26,231 bases of DNA from CAYWJA01 sp964458485 (GCA_964458485.1 CAYWJA010000028.1:1-26231), one strand, 5' to 3'; shown: positions 1-8,238, counted from the stretch's first letter. A program made the numbers and translations. The notes: generated by a model not told the origin, from the sequence alone.

Positions 1-493
<493 letters not shown>

Positions 494-532
494 ATGAAGT
501 TTTGCCATGAAACGCTTTGTTAACAATGTTAA

Positions 533-582
533 TGCTAGCGTTCCCATGTACCAGAAGCGGTACGTGGCAAACTCTTCATAAA
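533..582 (-). repeat. Partial duplicate of the 16S 5' end with a palindrome in its middle
   Basis: The plus strand reads GCTAGCGTTC, then the hairpin CCATGTACC...GGTACGTGG, then CAAACTCTTCATAAA. The true 16S start (about 454-493) has the same two flanks, GCTAGCGTTC and CAAACTCTTCATAAA, around the normal 16S sequence. So the leader carries a degenerate copy of the first ~40 nt of 16S with the centre replaced by a small palindrome. The same palindrome type recurs at 824-852. Confidence 0.7.
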
Positions 583-593
583 GTTTGTCACTC

Positions 594-652
594 TCCCGAT
601 TTTATCGGGAGAGATTTGTTTCATGTTTGATCATCATCCCGATAAAATCGGG
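594..652. repeat. Two CCCGATnnnATCGGG hairpins
   Basis: TCCCGATTTTATCGGGA (595-611) and TCCCGATAAAATCGGGA (636-652) are near-identical palindromes, 41 bp apart. A third copy with a GAA centre is at about 17063-17080, so this is a dispersed hairpin and not an rRNA-specific structure. Only weak T-runs follow them, so I do not call them terminators. Confidence 0.7.
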
Positions 653-773
653 ATAATTAAAGCTCTAAGAATATTCGGAGTGTATCAATCACCTACCTCA
701 GACATGATTGCAAATAGGTAAATGACTAACACACACTTATCTTTACTGCATCCAAAATGTAATAATGTTGAGA

Positions 774-900
774 ACTCTGCAAAAGCATCATCTACTGCGT
801 TATAAATAGAATTTTAATCCTCCCATGTACCAGGCTACGCTTCGGTACATGGTGTGGTCAAAATTTTATTAAAGCCTTGTATCTAATACTTTTACAGAGT
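774..900. repeat. Inverted-repeat mini-element, copy A (in rRNA leader)
   Basis: The ends form an imperfect terminal inverted repeat: ACTCTGCAAAAGCAT (774-788) and, on the other strand, ACTCTGTAAAAGTAT (900-886), 13 of 15 matching. The central core is the palindrome CATGTACC...GGTACATG (826-851). A clearly related element lies at 17134-17254 with matching outer arms but a different core. No open frame is inside, so it is non-autonomous. Confidence 0.75.
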
Positions 901-1053
901 CCTCCATATTCATTGAATGCACGTTCTATTGTTTCGAGTTATTTTTCATGCCCGAGGCCTAGTCGGACTGAAAAAATAAAACGCTCTGTTTTTAAGGAAC
1001 AAAACGCTTACTTAAGAGTAAAATATTTTTGATCTCTCAGTATAAGCACAAGG

Positions 1054-1082
1054 ATTTTATCGAAGCGAATACTTAAAGTCAA
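1054..1082 (-). promoter_or_regulatory. rRNA operon promoter
   Basis: On the minus strand TTGACT (1082-1077) and TAAAAT (1059-1054) are separated by exactly 17 bp, giving a transcription start near 1047. It is the best sigma-70-type match upstream of 16S, and an A/T-rich tract sits just upstream of the -35 box, as expected for an UP element. Confidence 0.7.
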
Positions 1083-1238
1083 GAAAAAAAGAGACTTTTT
1101 TTATAATAAAAAAAAATTAATCAAAATACACCCCTAAAACTCCTCAATATACAAGTTCATAATTCTGAACCTATTAAGCATTAAGATATGTAAATTCATC
1201 CTGAGAATATCCTGGTATTATTACTTCCGGTCTAGTTT

Positions 1239-1382
1239 GTGGTGTTCCTATTTTTAGTAATGGGATATTTAATGTATGTAAGAGATGCATTACCATTTAA
1301 AAAGAGTCTTAAGCTTGTAGGAAAAGACATAATGCGCGCGGGCTTTGGTCTTGCGGTATCTCTTGTGTTGGCACTTAATTAA
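1239..1382 (+). other. Possible small membrane ORF or remnant of a lost gene
   Basis: After an in-frame TAG at 1233-1235 an open frame of up to 47 residues runs to TAA at 1380-1382; the first ATG is at 1260 (40 residues). It has a hydrophobic start (VVFLFLVMGYLMYV), a basic middle (FKKSLKLVGKD) and a hydrophobic end (GFGLAVSLVLALN). It contains GC-rich codons that are uncommon around it. It could be a two-helix small membrane protein or the 3' end of a decayed gene. No ribosome binding site or clear promoter is visible. The rest of 1083-1405 shows nothing I recognise. Confidence 0.25.
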
Positions 1383-1405
1383 TGGGGATCTTTAAATATA
1401 CTTAT

Positions 1406-1657
1406 CTAATAACTATCCATATGGCTATCATGAGACGAATCAGGCGGATGATTAGAGATTCCTAATGCCGTTTTTCTATCTGTTTCATAATCTGCTTTTG
1501 CTTCTAATAGATCAGTTACTAAACTATGAAACCATAATACTACCTTTCTTGCTATACTTGGAGAATCTGTGGTTTTATTACCATCTACATTAGACTCCGG
1601 ATGACTTAAATCTTCTAATTCAGGTAATTCAGTTCCATTCTCTTTATTTGTAATCAT
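1406..1657 (-). CDS. Small hypothetical protein, 83 aa
   Basis: I do not recognise a family. The protein has an acidic, polar N-terminal third, a central stretch likely to be one amphipathic helix (IARKVVLWFHSLVTDLLEAK, about residues 35-54) and a His/Asp/Ser-rich tail. There is no signal peptide or membrane segment long enough to call. The ORF is supported mainly by a promoter with both consensus hexamers about 50 bp upstream of the ATG (1704-1733). There is no obvious Shine-Dalgarno. It is transcribed toward the rRNA operon and divergently from the formyltransferase-like gene at 1799. Confidence 0.6.
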   Translation of the reverse strand: MITNKENGTELPELEDLSHPESNVDGNKTTDSPSIARKVVLWFHSLVTDLLEAKADYETDRKTALGISNHPPDSSHDSHMDSY

Positions 1658-1703
1658 AGTAATAAAATTATGATGTATAATTTTTTAAATATGAAAGGAT
1701 ATT

Positions 1704-1733
1704 ATTATATACCAAAAAAACTAAAATTGTCAA
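1704..1733 (-). promoter_or_regulatory. Promoter of the 83-aa gene
   Basis: The minus strand has TTGACA (1733-1728), an 18-bp spacer and TATAAT (1709-1704). Both hexamers are perfect. The start would be near 1697, leaving a 40-nt leader. Confidence 0.75.
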
Positions 1734-1750
1734 ATGGCATTTATTGGAAA

Positions 1751-1779
1751 TTGTGATACTATTATCTTATTATTATATT
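1751..1779 (+). promoter_or_regulatory. Promoter of the formyltransferase-like gene
   Basis: TTGTGA (1751-1756), a 17-bp spacer and TATATT (1774-1779) precede the ATG at 1799. The predicted start is about 1786, leaving a leader of only about 13 nt with no Shine-Dalgarno, so the mRNA would be almost leaderless. Confidence 0.5.
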
Positions 1780-1798
1780 GTAGTAATAATTATCTGAA

Positions 1799-2626
1799 AT
1801 GGATATTGTACTTCTTACATCCGATTATCATATTAGTGCCAATATTGCCGTTAAAACGTTTTTACAGAATACCCGCCTTAAAAAGCATGATATTAATGTG
1901 ACTGGCATTGTTTACACCTGCCCTTACGGCATTGGTAGTTCTTCGTGGAAAAAAATGCGAAATTTTATGAAGCGTGCAGGATGGTTTTTTTCTCTAACAA
2001 ACATTATTACAACAATTTGGCAAAAAGCTGCAATTAAATTTGCTAAATGGTTTATTCCCAATAAAACACGGGAGCATTTTGAGTTTAGGGAATTAGCCAA
2101 AAAAAATAAAATACCTTATTTAAAAATAGATAATATTAACTCTAAAAAGTCTAAAAAATTTATTAAAAAATTAAGACCAGATTATTTAGTTTCCTGTTTC
2201 CTCTTGCAAATTATTGATAAAGAAATGCTCAAAATACCTCGAAAGGGATCAATCAATGCACATCCTTCCCTTATACAAAAACATAGAGGTACATTCACGT
2301 CATTCTGGGCGCTTTTAAAAAACTGGAAAAAATCCGGTGCCACTGTGCATTTTATGAATGAAAAACCGGATAGCGGTAAAATAATTTTACAAAGACACTT
2401 TTTTGTATACCCTTCAGATACCATTTACTGCATAAATAAAAGAAGTGCCAAATTGGGTGCCAACTTACTAGTAAAAGCTCTTATAAAACTCAAAAATCAA
2501 CAAATACGCGGTATTTTTTATAAAAAAATAGGTAAAATGTTTGCCATGCCTACCGCGAAAGATGTAGAAACTTTCTATAAAAAAGGTAAAAGCCTGATTA
2601 AGACAAGAGACTTTTTTGAGATGTGA
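1799..2626 (+). CDS. Formyltransferase-family protein (Fmt/ArnA N-terminal fold)
   Basis: The 275-residue protein has the formyl_trans_N signature in its second half: GSINAHPSLIQKHRGTF, then GATVHFMNEKPDSGKII (about residues 150-198). This supplies the conserved Asn, His and Asp of the N10-formyl-tetrahydrofolate-dependent formyltransferases. The N-terminal part, with a YTCPYGIGSSSWKK segment and hydrophobic stretches, differs from classical methionyl-tRNA formyltransferase, and the Fmt C-terminal domain is not evident. It may formylate a sugar nucleotide or another amine and not Met-tRNA; the acceptor cannot be read from sequence. It converges on aroA-aroK, with only 2 nt between the stop codons and no room for a terminator. 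Confidence 0.8.
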   Translation: MDIVLLTSDYHISANIAVKTFLQNTRLKKHDINVTGIVYTCPYGIGSSSWKKMRNFMKRAGWFFSLTNIITTIWQKAAIKFAKWFIPNKTREHFEFRELAKKNKIPYLKIDNINSKKSKKFIKKLRPDYLVSCFLLQIIDKEMLKIPRKGSINAHPSLIQKHRGTFTSFWALLKNWKKSGATVHFMNEKPDSGKIILQRHFFVYPSDTIYCINKRSAKLGANLLVKALIKLKNQQIRGIFYKKIGKMFAMPTAKDVETFYKKGKSLIKTRDFFEM

Positions 2627-2628
2627 AA

Positions 2629-4581
2629 TTAAAGAAAAATGTCTTTTACACCTTCTTTTATCACATTGCCACTCGTATTATCCCAAACATAATCTGCGTA
2701 TTTGAGGTATAAATCACGGCGTTCCTGCCAAATTCCACGTAACTCAGCGAGTGGATCCTTACCCTTAAGTGCTGGTCGATTTGACTGTTTTTTCATACGC
2801 TCTATTAAGACTGTAGGATCTGCAAAAATGCACACATTGACTCCATTGTTCATTAAATTCTTCATATTCTTAGGATCCAAAACAACCCCACCGCCAGTTG
2901 CGATTATGAGACCTTTAGATTCAGAGTATAACGAACAAATTTTTTGTTCAATTTTTCGAAACAATTCCCAATTATGCTTTTTTATAATATGTGAAATTTC
3001 CATTTTTGCATAACGCTCAACTTCCAAATCCAAATCAACAAATTTGCGACCAAGCATTTTTGCAATCCTTTTGCCTAAATAACTTTTACCACTTGCACGC
3101 ATGCCAGTAAGGATTAAATTTTTCTGACCTAATTTGATTTTTTTAGATAAATACATTCTTTCTAAATCCTCCCAAAAATTCGGATAAGTTTTGTCTGTAC
3201 ACCCTGGATTTTCAATAACAATACCCGGTATTTTGGTGCCGATTACTGCAAAGCACATGGCCATGCGGTGGTCGTTATATGTGCCGATTGGAGATCCTAT
3301 TGGTGATCCATTGGCGATCCGATCGGGGCTAACCGGCCCAACCCCCATTGGATCCCCGCGACGGGTTCTGAGCGCAGCCGAAGGGCGAAGGAGCCGATCT
3401 CCCATTGGATCCCCCATTGAAAAAATTGTGATTGAATTTTTAGTAGTAGTTGTATGAACACCAATTTTGTTTAACTCCCTCTCAAGGGCGTCCAATCTGT
3501 CGGTTTCTTTTATCCGTAAAGTAGAAAGGCCTGTGATCTTCGTTTTGCCTTTAAAAAACGATGCTGTACATGCTAGGGTCATCGCCACATCAGGCATTGC
3601 TTGCATATCTGCTGCGATTTCGGATTCACCCTTTGTCATCCCGGACTTGATCCGGGATCCATATAAATGACAAGTGGTATTACCACCTTTTTTGCTCATA
3701 CCCCTATTCGCCGATGATGCCACGCTAACCTCATTCAAAACCCGCTCATACCGTATATCTCCCTGTATCGACCCCTTCGTCAAATTCTCAAACTTTACCT
3801 TTCCTCCATGCAAATAAGCAATGGATGTCCAGTAACTAGCTGCACTGGCATCACCTTCAATCTGATAATCACATGCTTTGTAAACCTGCGGTTTTACAAT
3901 GAAAGACTTATAACTATTATTCTTCACATTAATTCCAAATGCCTTTAAAACTTTGATCGTAATATCGATGTAAGGCTTACTAACCAAATCACCAATTACA
4001 TCTATTTTAAGCGGACGACCCAAGAGCGGCCCAAGCATCAAAAGTGCTGAGAAGTACTGACTAGACTTATCTCCCTTCATTTTAATTAAAAACTCCTTCG
4101 ATTCAGAAATCAAAAATCTAAAATCAGAAATCCTTATTGGTGGATATCCGTTATTTTTTAGATAAGTAATTTTTACGCCAATTTGCTGCAACCCACCAAT
4201 AAGGTCCCCAATAGGACGCTCCTGCATTCGTTTATCGCCGGTTATTATGGTCTCCCCTTCCCGGACAGCCATAATTGCCGTTAAAAACCGTGTGGCAGTG
4301 CCTGCGTTATGTAAATCAAATTCAAAATTACCTTTCTTAAATTTACCCCCACATCCCTCAATTTCGATTCCGCCTTCGAATTTCGAGTTTCGAATTTCGA
4401 GTTTCTGTAATACCTTCATCATTACAATGGTATCATCAGATTTAAGTGCACCATAAAGCCGACTCTTGCCTTTTGCCAAAGCTGCGCATAAAAGCGCCCG
4501 GTTTGTAATGGACTTTGAACCAGGTAAAGTCAATTTAAAATCCAGACTTTGTTTTAAGGGGATTACTTCTCGATTTTTCAT
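2629..4581 (-). CDS. aroA-aroK: EPSP synthase fused to shikimate kinase
   Basis: This is a two-enzyme fusion of the shikimate pathway, about 650 aa. The N-terminal part is 3-phosphoshikimate 1-carboxyvinyltransferase: PGSKSITNRALL, HNAGTATRFLTA, MQERPIGDL, PDVAMTLA, IKETDRLDAL, TYNDHRMAM and CTDKTYPNF, so the catalytic Lys, Asp, Glu and Arg positions look intact. The last ~170 residues are shikimate kinase: Walker A GMRASGKS, DLDLEVE, FRKIEQK, ATGGGVVL and NRPAL. I chose the ATG at 4581 because GGGAGG lies 5 nt upstream; a GTG start at 4596 would contain that site. The gene sits 1 nt after a 32-codon ORF, so translation is probably coupled. Oddly, four separate segments derive from dispersed repeats. 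No other aro gene is in view. Confidence 0.95.
   Translation of the reverse strand: MKNREVIPLKQSLDFKLTLPGSKSITNRALLCAALAKGKSRLYGALKSDDTIVMMKVLQKLEIRNSKFEGGIEIEGCGGKFKKGNFEFDLHNAGTATRFLTAIMAVREGETIITGDKRMQERPIGDLIGGLQQIGVKITYLKNNGYPPIRISDFRFLISESKEFLIKMKGDKSSQYFSALLMLGPLLGRPLKIDVIGDLVSKPYIDITIKVLKAFGINVKNNSYKSFIVKPQVYKACDYQIEGDASAASYWTSIAYLHGGKVKFENLTKGSIQGDIRYERVLNEVSVASSANRGMSKKGGNTTCHLYGSRIKSGMTKGESEIAADMQAMPDVAMTLACTASFFKGKTKITGLSTLRIKETDRLDALERELNKIGVHTTTTKNSITIFSMGDPMGDRLLRPSAALRTRRGDPMGVGPVSPDRIANGSPIGSPIGTYNDHRMAMCFAVIGTKIPGIVIENPGCTDKTYPNFWEDLERMYLSKKIKLGQKNLILTGMRASGKSYLGKRIAKMLGRKFVDLDLEVERYAKMEISHIIKKHNWELFRKIEQKICSLYSESKGLIIATGGGVVLDPKNMKNLMNNGVNVCIFADPTVLIERMKKQSNRPALKGKDPLAELRGIWQERRDLYLKYADYVWDNTSGNVIKEGVKDIFL
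3281..3427. repeat. 12-bp GATCC/ATTGG array inside aroA, plus a second repeat
   Basis: Units such as CCTATTGGTGAT and CCCATTGGATCC repeat here and are translated on the minus strand as MGDPMGD, GDPMG and SPIGSPIG, between the ETDR and NDHRMAM motifs of EPSP synthase. A different GC-rich segment (GGTTCTGAGCGCAGCCGAAG, 3363-3382) interrupts the array and is unlike the surrounding AT-rich gene. The frame stays open throughout. Confidence 0.8.
3633..3673. repeat. Cruciform repeat with TTGTCAT ends, inside aroA
   Basis: TTGTCAT (3633-3639) and ATGACAA (3667-3673) bound an inner palindrome CCCGGACTTGATCCGGG. The minus strand translates it in frame as HLYGSRIKSGMTK. A longer copy of the same family lies in the intergenic space at 19742-19819. 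It sits in EPSP synthase just before the MPDVAMT motif. Confidence 0.8.
4095..4135. repeat. TCAGAAATCAAAAATCTAAA-type short repeat in aroA
   Basis: Three direct units of roughly CAGAAATC/AAAATCTAA occur back to back. They encode ISDFRFLISESKEFLI on the minus strand, just before the KGDKSSQY motif of EPSP synthase, where the family normally has a shorter loop. That this is an inserted repeat is inference from the internal periodicity. Confidence 0.5.
4373..4407. repeat. Tandem CGAATTTCGAGTTT repeat in aroA
   Basis: Two adjacent copies of a 14-15 bp unit CGAATTTCGAGTTT are visible, followed by CTG. On the minus strand they encode LEIRNSKFEGG between the first and second EPSP synthase motifs. 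It is the fourth repeat-like segment in this gene. Confidence 0.6.
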
Positions 4582-4582
4582 A

Positions 4583-4681
4583 CTATCCTCCCACACCAGC
4601 CAAAATAGGTGCTAGAGATACAAGTAGTAAAGATATAATTACTATGTATACTACGATTTTTACGAATTTTTTTTGTTTCAT
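4583..4681 (-). CDS. 32-aa single-pass membrane microprotein
   Basis: The ORF starts with ATG at 4681 and stops with TAG at 4583-4585. It encodes a basic N-terminus (MKQKKFVK) and one hydrophobic helix (IVVYIVIISLLLVSLAPILA), ending GVGG. The last codons GTG-GGA-GGA contain the GGGAGG that serves aroA-aroK, whose ATG begins 1 nt after the stop, so the two are probably translationally coupled. The overall plan, a lysine-rich start then KIVVY and one helix, recalls the Prli42-type microproteins of Firmicutes, but I cannot show homology. The ORF has no clear Shine-Dalgarno of its own. It would be missed by most length cutoffs. Confidence 0.6.
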   Translation of the reverse strand: MKQKKFVKIVVYIVIISLLLVSLAPILAGVGG

Positions 4682-4689
4682 GATTCAGA

Positions 4690-4755
4690 TTGTGGCTAGG
4701 GTTGTGGCTAGGATTGTGGGGCCAGAACCACCATTCTAGCCACCATTCTAGCTAC
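4690..4755. repeat. Inverted repeat built from GTGGCTAG units
   Basis: The left arm has GTGGCTAGGGTTGTGGCTAG and a further GGATTGTGG (4692-4719). The right arm (4729-4755) has the complement of GTAGCTAGAATGGTGGCTAG. The arms face each other across about 9 nt, so the transcript can fold into a long imperfect hairpin between the PKD gene stop and the microprotein. It may end or attenuate transcription, but there is no T-run. Confidence 0.6.
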
Positions 4756-4765
4756 CGCTCGACCA

Positions 4766-7321
4766 CTATTCGTTAGATGTTTCAATAACTACAACATCAC
4801 TAAACTTACTAACATTATTTTTACCATCAGAAACTTCTAATGTCACGTTATAAGTTCCAGCTTCTTCAAAAGTATGCGCTGGCTTGCGGGCAATTGAAGT
4901 AGCACTATCTCCAAAATCCCACTTATATGTGCTAACAAAGCCTGTTGAACACATGGAATCAAATGTTATAGAAAGCGGTACGGTACCTTTTTTGCGACTT
5001 GGAGTAAAACAAGCCTTTAGAGGTACTTCGCGAACTGTAATGGTTTTTGTAGCTGTATTGGTTTCATTATTATTTGTAGTTACTTTCAATGTAACTGTAT
5101 ATGCCCCTACCTTGTCATACTTATGAGTTATATTAGCTCCGCTGATAGATTTAGCGGATTTATCACCAAAATCCCACTCATAACTCACAATACTGCCTTT
5201 ATATGTACTAGATGATGACCCATCAAATTTTACTGTTAAAGGTACATTGCCAGACTCAGGATCTGCCTTAATAACCGATTTAACACCAGGCTCTTTGACT
5301 TCTACTTTTATTGTTGTCGTACTCTCCTGCTTATCAGCATCTCCGATTTTTAATGTAACGGTATAACTACCTGCTTTGTCGAAAGTATAGTCCACCTTTT
5401 CGCCTAATTTAATTGTATCATTTATGCTCCATTCATAAGTAACAATATCTTTGTCGGCATCTGTAGATTTCGAAGCATCAAAAGCAACTTTTAAGGGCAC
5501 CTCACCTGTTACCACGTCTTTTACTGCAACAGGAGTTGTACTTATTAGCGCTGTCGGCTTTGAAGATTCACTTTTTACCTCAACTTTTACAGTAGCAGAA
5601 TCTGTTTTACCAGCACTATCTTTAATTTTTAAAGCAACTGTATAAGTGCCAACTTTATTAAAAGTATAAGAAACTGATTGCCCTTTTTGGAGCTTGGTTC
5701 CATCGCCAAAATCCCAATCATAACTTGTTACTTTTCCTTTTACACTAGAGCTACCACTGCCATCAAAACGAATCTGCAAAGGTGCTACACCACTAAGACC
5801 CGGTGTTGCTGCTATTTTAGCTGTAAGCAAAGGGGTTTCACTTTTAGTAACTTCTATGGTTCTGTAAAAATTTTCAACTAAATTTTTGTTATTTATATAT
5901 CTTAAATGAACTTTATATTTACCAATTTTTGTAAAGGTATAACTTGGTTTTAAATTTGTGGTATCTGCTAAGTCATAAGTACCATCGGCATCAAAATCCC
6001 AATCCAGACTCTTTACTTCTGTTTTCTTTACTAATTTACTGGCATCAAAATCAACTTTTAAAGGAGGTGTACCCTTTGCCGGCTTAGCACCAAATAAAGC
6101 CTCTTTTATTACCAGAGTTTTATAATAAATTTTAGGATCACCCTTTTGAACGTTTACCTTTAAACCAACATTATAAGTGCCATTTAAATTGTACTGATAA
6201 GACTTTTCTTCATCATTGCCAACCTCTGTTTCAAAAACACCATCACCATCAAAATCCCAACTGGCATCTTTAACTGCAATCTTATTATTAATGAGTGATT
6301 GGGCAACATTTTTAATACTAAAGGTAACAGTAAGTGGTGCTTGTAGGTTTTTAAGATCTGTTGGTTTTGTTATTAATATCTCAGCTTTAATTTGTTTAGC
6401 TGCAATTTTAATTCCGCCAATATAATTATAAAGAAATAACCAAATAAACATCACAAGTATCATCGGAACAATTCCTATAATAGACATCTTGATACCCTTA
6501 TTCCTTGCCTCTTTATCGCCTTTTTTGGCAAATAACATTCTAAATATCCCTATTACAGCAAGTATAAAGAAGAGGAATGCAAGAAAGCCAAATGAAAGAT
6601 TAACTACTGTAAGTAAAAAAGATTTAACTCCAGACGCATCTATTCCGAACGACTGTAAAACAGGACTATTCTCTCCCCCCTTAGCTATTACCATTACCAT
6701 TAAAACAATGAAGGCAACAAATAAACCCACAAAACCAAGCCCCATAATCAATAAAAATTTTGCATTACTTTTTGTTTTTGTGGAGTCTTTGCCAATTTTT
6801 GTAGGAACAGGTTTGCCTGCTGCATCTTTTGCGGGTTCGGCTGGTTTTGGTTCTGTAGCAGTAGGCTTGTCAGTAGAATCTATAGATTTCCCTTCTTCAA
6901 TTCCCGCCTTTTGCTTCTTAATTCTCTCTTCATGACTTTTTATTGCCTCTTCATGATCTTTTATTGCATCTTCATGACTTTCGGTTGCCGATTCTTTATT
7001 ATCAGTTTTTTCCGGTTCAACAGGTTGTGTCGCTGGCTCGGTTTCTTTGGTAGGTTCGGCTGTTGGTTTAACATCCGCTGTTTCATCTTCGGGACTCACC
7101 TTTCGGCCTTGCTCAAGGCCAGCATGTGCGCCCCCTACAGTATCGCCTGACGTTGATGCTGTATCGGTTGGCTTATCGGATTTTGCCCCAATTGGATCCC
7201 CAACTGGATCTCCTACCGGATCCCCAACCGGTTTCTCCCCCATCCCCCATTCACTAGAAGAACCCTCAGGAGCTTTGCCCTCAGGATTTACATTTTGATT
7301 TTGTTGATTTTCGTCTGTCAT
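4766..7321 (-). CDS. Membrane protein with six extracellular PKD domains, 851 aa
   Basis: The first ~185 residues are low-complexity and charged, with no signal peptide; they contain (GDPVG)n (about 30-45), a TSGD-type repeat and a short helix repeat HEDAIKDHEEAIKSHEERI. Three membrane helices follow at about 187-213, 235-262 and 277-302. The rest is six PKD domains, recognised by SWDFDGDG, DWDFDADG, DWDFGDG, YEWSIND, YEWDFGD and YKWDFGD, each ending in a YTVTLK-type strand. The odd number of helices predicts a cytoplasmic N-terminus and PKD domains outside. PKD domains are beta-sandwich modules used in adhesion and as stalks. The gene is divergent from the PHP gene and precedes the microprotein-aroA genes on the same strand. 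Confidence 0.88.
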   Translation of the reverse strand: MTDENQQNQNVNPEGKAPEGSSSEWGMGEKPVGDPVGDPVGDPIGAKSDKPTDTASTSGDTVGGAHAGLEQGRKVSPEDETADVKPTAEPTKETEPATQPVEPEKTDNKESATESHEDAIKDHEEAIKSHEERIKKQKAGIEEGKSIDSTDKPTATEPKPAEPAKDAAGKPVPTKIGKDSTKTKSNAKFLLIMGLGFVGLFVAFIVLMVMVIAKGGENSPVLQSFGIDASGVKSFLLTVVNLSFGFLAFLFFILAVIGIFRMLFAKKGDKEARNKGIKMSIIGIVPMILVMFIWLFLYNYIGGIKIAAKQIKAEILITKPTDLKNLQAPLTVTFSIKNVAQSLINNKIAVKDASWDFDGDGVFETEVGNDEEKSYQYNLNGTYNVGLKVNVQKGDPKIYYKTLVIKEALFGAKPAKGTPPLKVDFDASKLVKKTEVKSLDWDFDADGTYDLADTTNLKPSYTFTKIGKYKVHLRYINNKNLVENFYRTIEVTKSETPLLTAKIAATPGLSGVAPLQIRFDGSGSSSVKGKVTSYDWDFGDGTKLQKGQSVSYTFNKVGTYTVALKIKDSAGKTDSATVKVEVKSESSKPTALISTTPVAVKDVVTGEVPLKVAFDASKSTDADKDIVTYEWSINDTIKLGEKVDYTFDKAGSYTVTLKIGDADKQESTTTIKVEVKEPGVKSVIKADPESGNVPLTVKFDGSSSSTYKGSIVSYEWDFGDKSAKSISGANITHKYDKVGAYTVTLKVTTNNNETNTATKTITVREVPLKACFTPSRKKGTVPLSITFDSMCSTGFVSTYKWDFGDSATSIARKPAHTFEEAGTYNVTLEVSDGKNNVSKFSDVVVIETSNE
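7130..7167. repeat. TSGD-type dispersed repeat in the PKD gene, divergent copy
   Basis: CCCCTACAGTATCGCCTGAC and the following bases match two copies in the 9211-12207 gene. Here the usual palindromic half GGGATGCAG...CTGCATCCC is replaced by a different hairpin (GGCCTTGCTCAAGGCC, 7105-7120). The minus strand reads it in frame as TASTSGDTVGG. Confidence 0.75.
7168..7231. repeat. 12-bp array encoding (GDPVG)n in the PKD gene N-terminus
   Basis: Four units of the type GGATCCCCAACT give KPVGDPVGDPVGDPIG on the minus strand. The 3' tail encodes AKSDKP, matching the VKTDKP-like tail of the array at 26011-26114, so array plus tail form one composite repeat. Confidence 0.85.
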
Positions 7322-7407
7322 GTTTTTATTTTTAATTTTAGTTTGTTTATAATTGAATTTATTCTATCATAAAATAAATAAAAACTAAAAATTATAAATT
7401 AAAAACT
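7322..7407. repeat. AT-rich inverted repeat between divergent genes
   Basis: TTTTTATTTTTAATTTTAGT on one side and ATAAAAACTAAAAATTATAA on the other face each other. Similar inverted TTTTTAGTTTTTAA/AAAAACTAAAAA tracts lie at 12215-12306 and 18766-18897. The promoters for both flanking genes must be in here; I see no single convincing pair of boxes. Confidence 0.55.
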
Positions 7408-8238
7408 ATGCTAATAGATTATCATCTCCACAATCACTTCTCTCCAGACAGTAAAACAGATACCCGAAAACTGGTTGAGCATTTGCAAAAACGAAAAATT
7501 AAAAACATTTGCATTACTAATCATGGTGAATGGTTTGTGCAGGAGGAAGATGCACAAATTGAGACTTTTGATTTTAAAGAATCTTATGAACGCCTTTTGC
7601 TTTCAAAAAAAGAAATAGAAGAAATAAGACCGGAATTTCCCGATATGAACATTGGTTTTGGGCTAGAATTACAATACGACAGGCATGCATTAAAAGAATC
7701 TGAAAAATTAGTAAAAAGTCTGCCTTTTGACTTCATTCTCGGTTCAATCCACTTTGTTGACGACGTATTGATTGCAAATGATAAATATTGCCGTGATATG
7801 TTTGAAAAATATTCTGAACAAAAAATGTATTCAACATACTTCAAAGACCTCTTAAAATGGGTAAAAATAGGCAATTTTGATGTTGTCGGTCATTTCGATA
7901 TCATAAAAAAAGTAGGTCATGAATACTACGGCCCTTTTAATCCACAAAAATACAAACCAATCATACTCAAGATAATTGAAGAAATGAAAAAAAGAGGAAT
8001 TGGAATTGAAGTAAATACAAAATATATGAAAAAAGGGTGCTACGAACCATTCCCCCACCCCTACATTCTGAAGTGGTGCGTAGAAATGGGTATTAAAAAC
8101 TACACCATAGGCTCCGATGCGCATAGTGCAAATCAGGCAGGTAAAAATATACCGGAAGCGTTGGAGTTATTAAAGGAAGTGGGAGTAAAAAATATTTCGA
8201 CCTATAAGGATAGGAGCGCTATTTTAACATCAATATAG
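7408..8238 (+). CDS. PHP-domain phosphoesterase, histidinol-phosphatase-like
   Basis: The 276-residue protein has the metal-binding PHP motifs in order: DYHLHNHFSPDS (about 4-15), TNHGE (37-41), GLELQYD (85-91), GSIHFVDD (111-118), GHFDIIK (161-167), EVNTK (203-207) and GSDAHSANQAG near 235-245. The length and the SPDS/SIHF motifs fit the HisJ/HisK class, which hydrolyses L-histidinol phosphate. No other his gene is in the window, so the substrate may be a different phosphate ester. The protein is cytoplasmic with no signal peptide. The ATG at 7408 follows an AT-rich tract without a Shine-Dalgarno. The next gene begins 59 bp downstream on the same strand. Confidence 0.88.
   Translation: MLIDYHLHNHFSPDSKTDTRKLVEHLQKRKIKNICITNHGEWFVQEEDAQIETFDFKESYERLLLSKKEIEEIRPEFPDMNIGFGLELQYDRHALKESEKLVKSLPFDFILGSIHFVDDVLIANDKYCRDMFEKYSEQKMYSTYFKDLLKWVKIGNFDVVGHFDIIKKVGHEYYGPFNPQKYKPIILKIIEEMKKRGIGIEVNTKYMKKGCYEPFPHPYILKWCVEMGIKNYTIGSDAHSANQAGKNIPEALELLKEVGVKNISTYKDRSAILTSI

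Larger units (their letters stand above)
494..1053 (-). other. 16S rRNA leader, long and palindrome-rich
   Basis: About 550 nt separate the promoter from the 16S 5' end, with no open frame that looks coding on the transcribed strand. The leader holds a partial copy of the 16S start (533-582), two CCCGAT/ATCGGG hairpins (594-652) and a 127-bp inverted-repeat element (774-900). A stretch reading GTTCCTTAAAAACAG on the minus strand (986-1000) resembles a boxA antitermination element in wording only; that is inference. Leaders normally pair with the 16S trailer for RNase III processing, but the trailer is outside the window, so this cannot be checked here. Confidence 0.6.
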
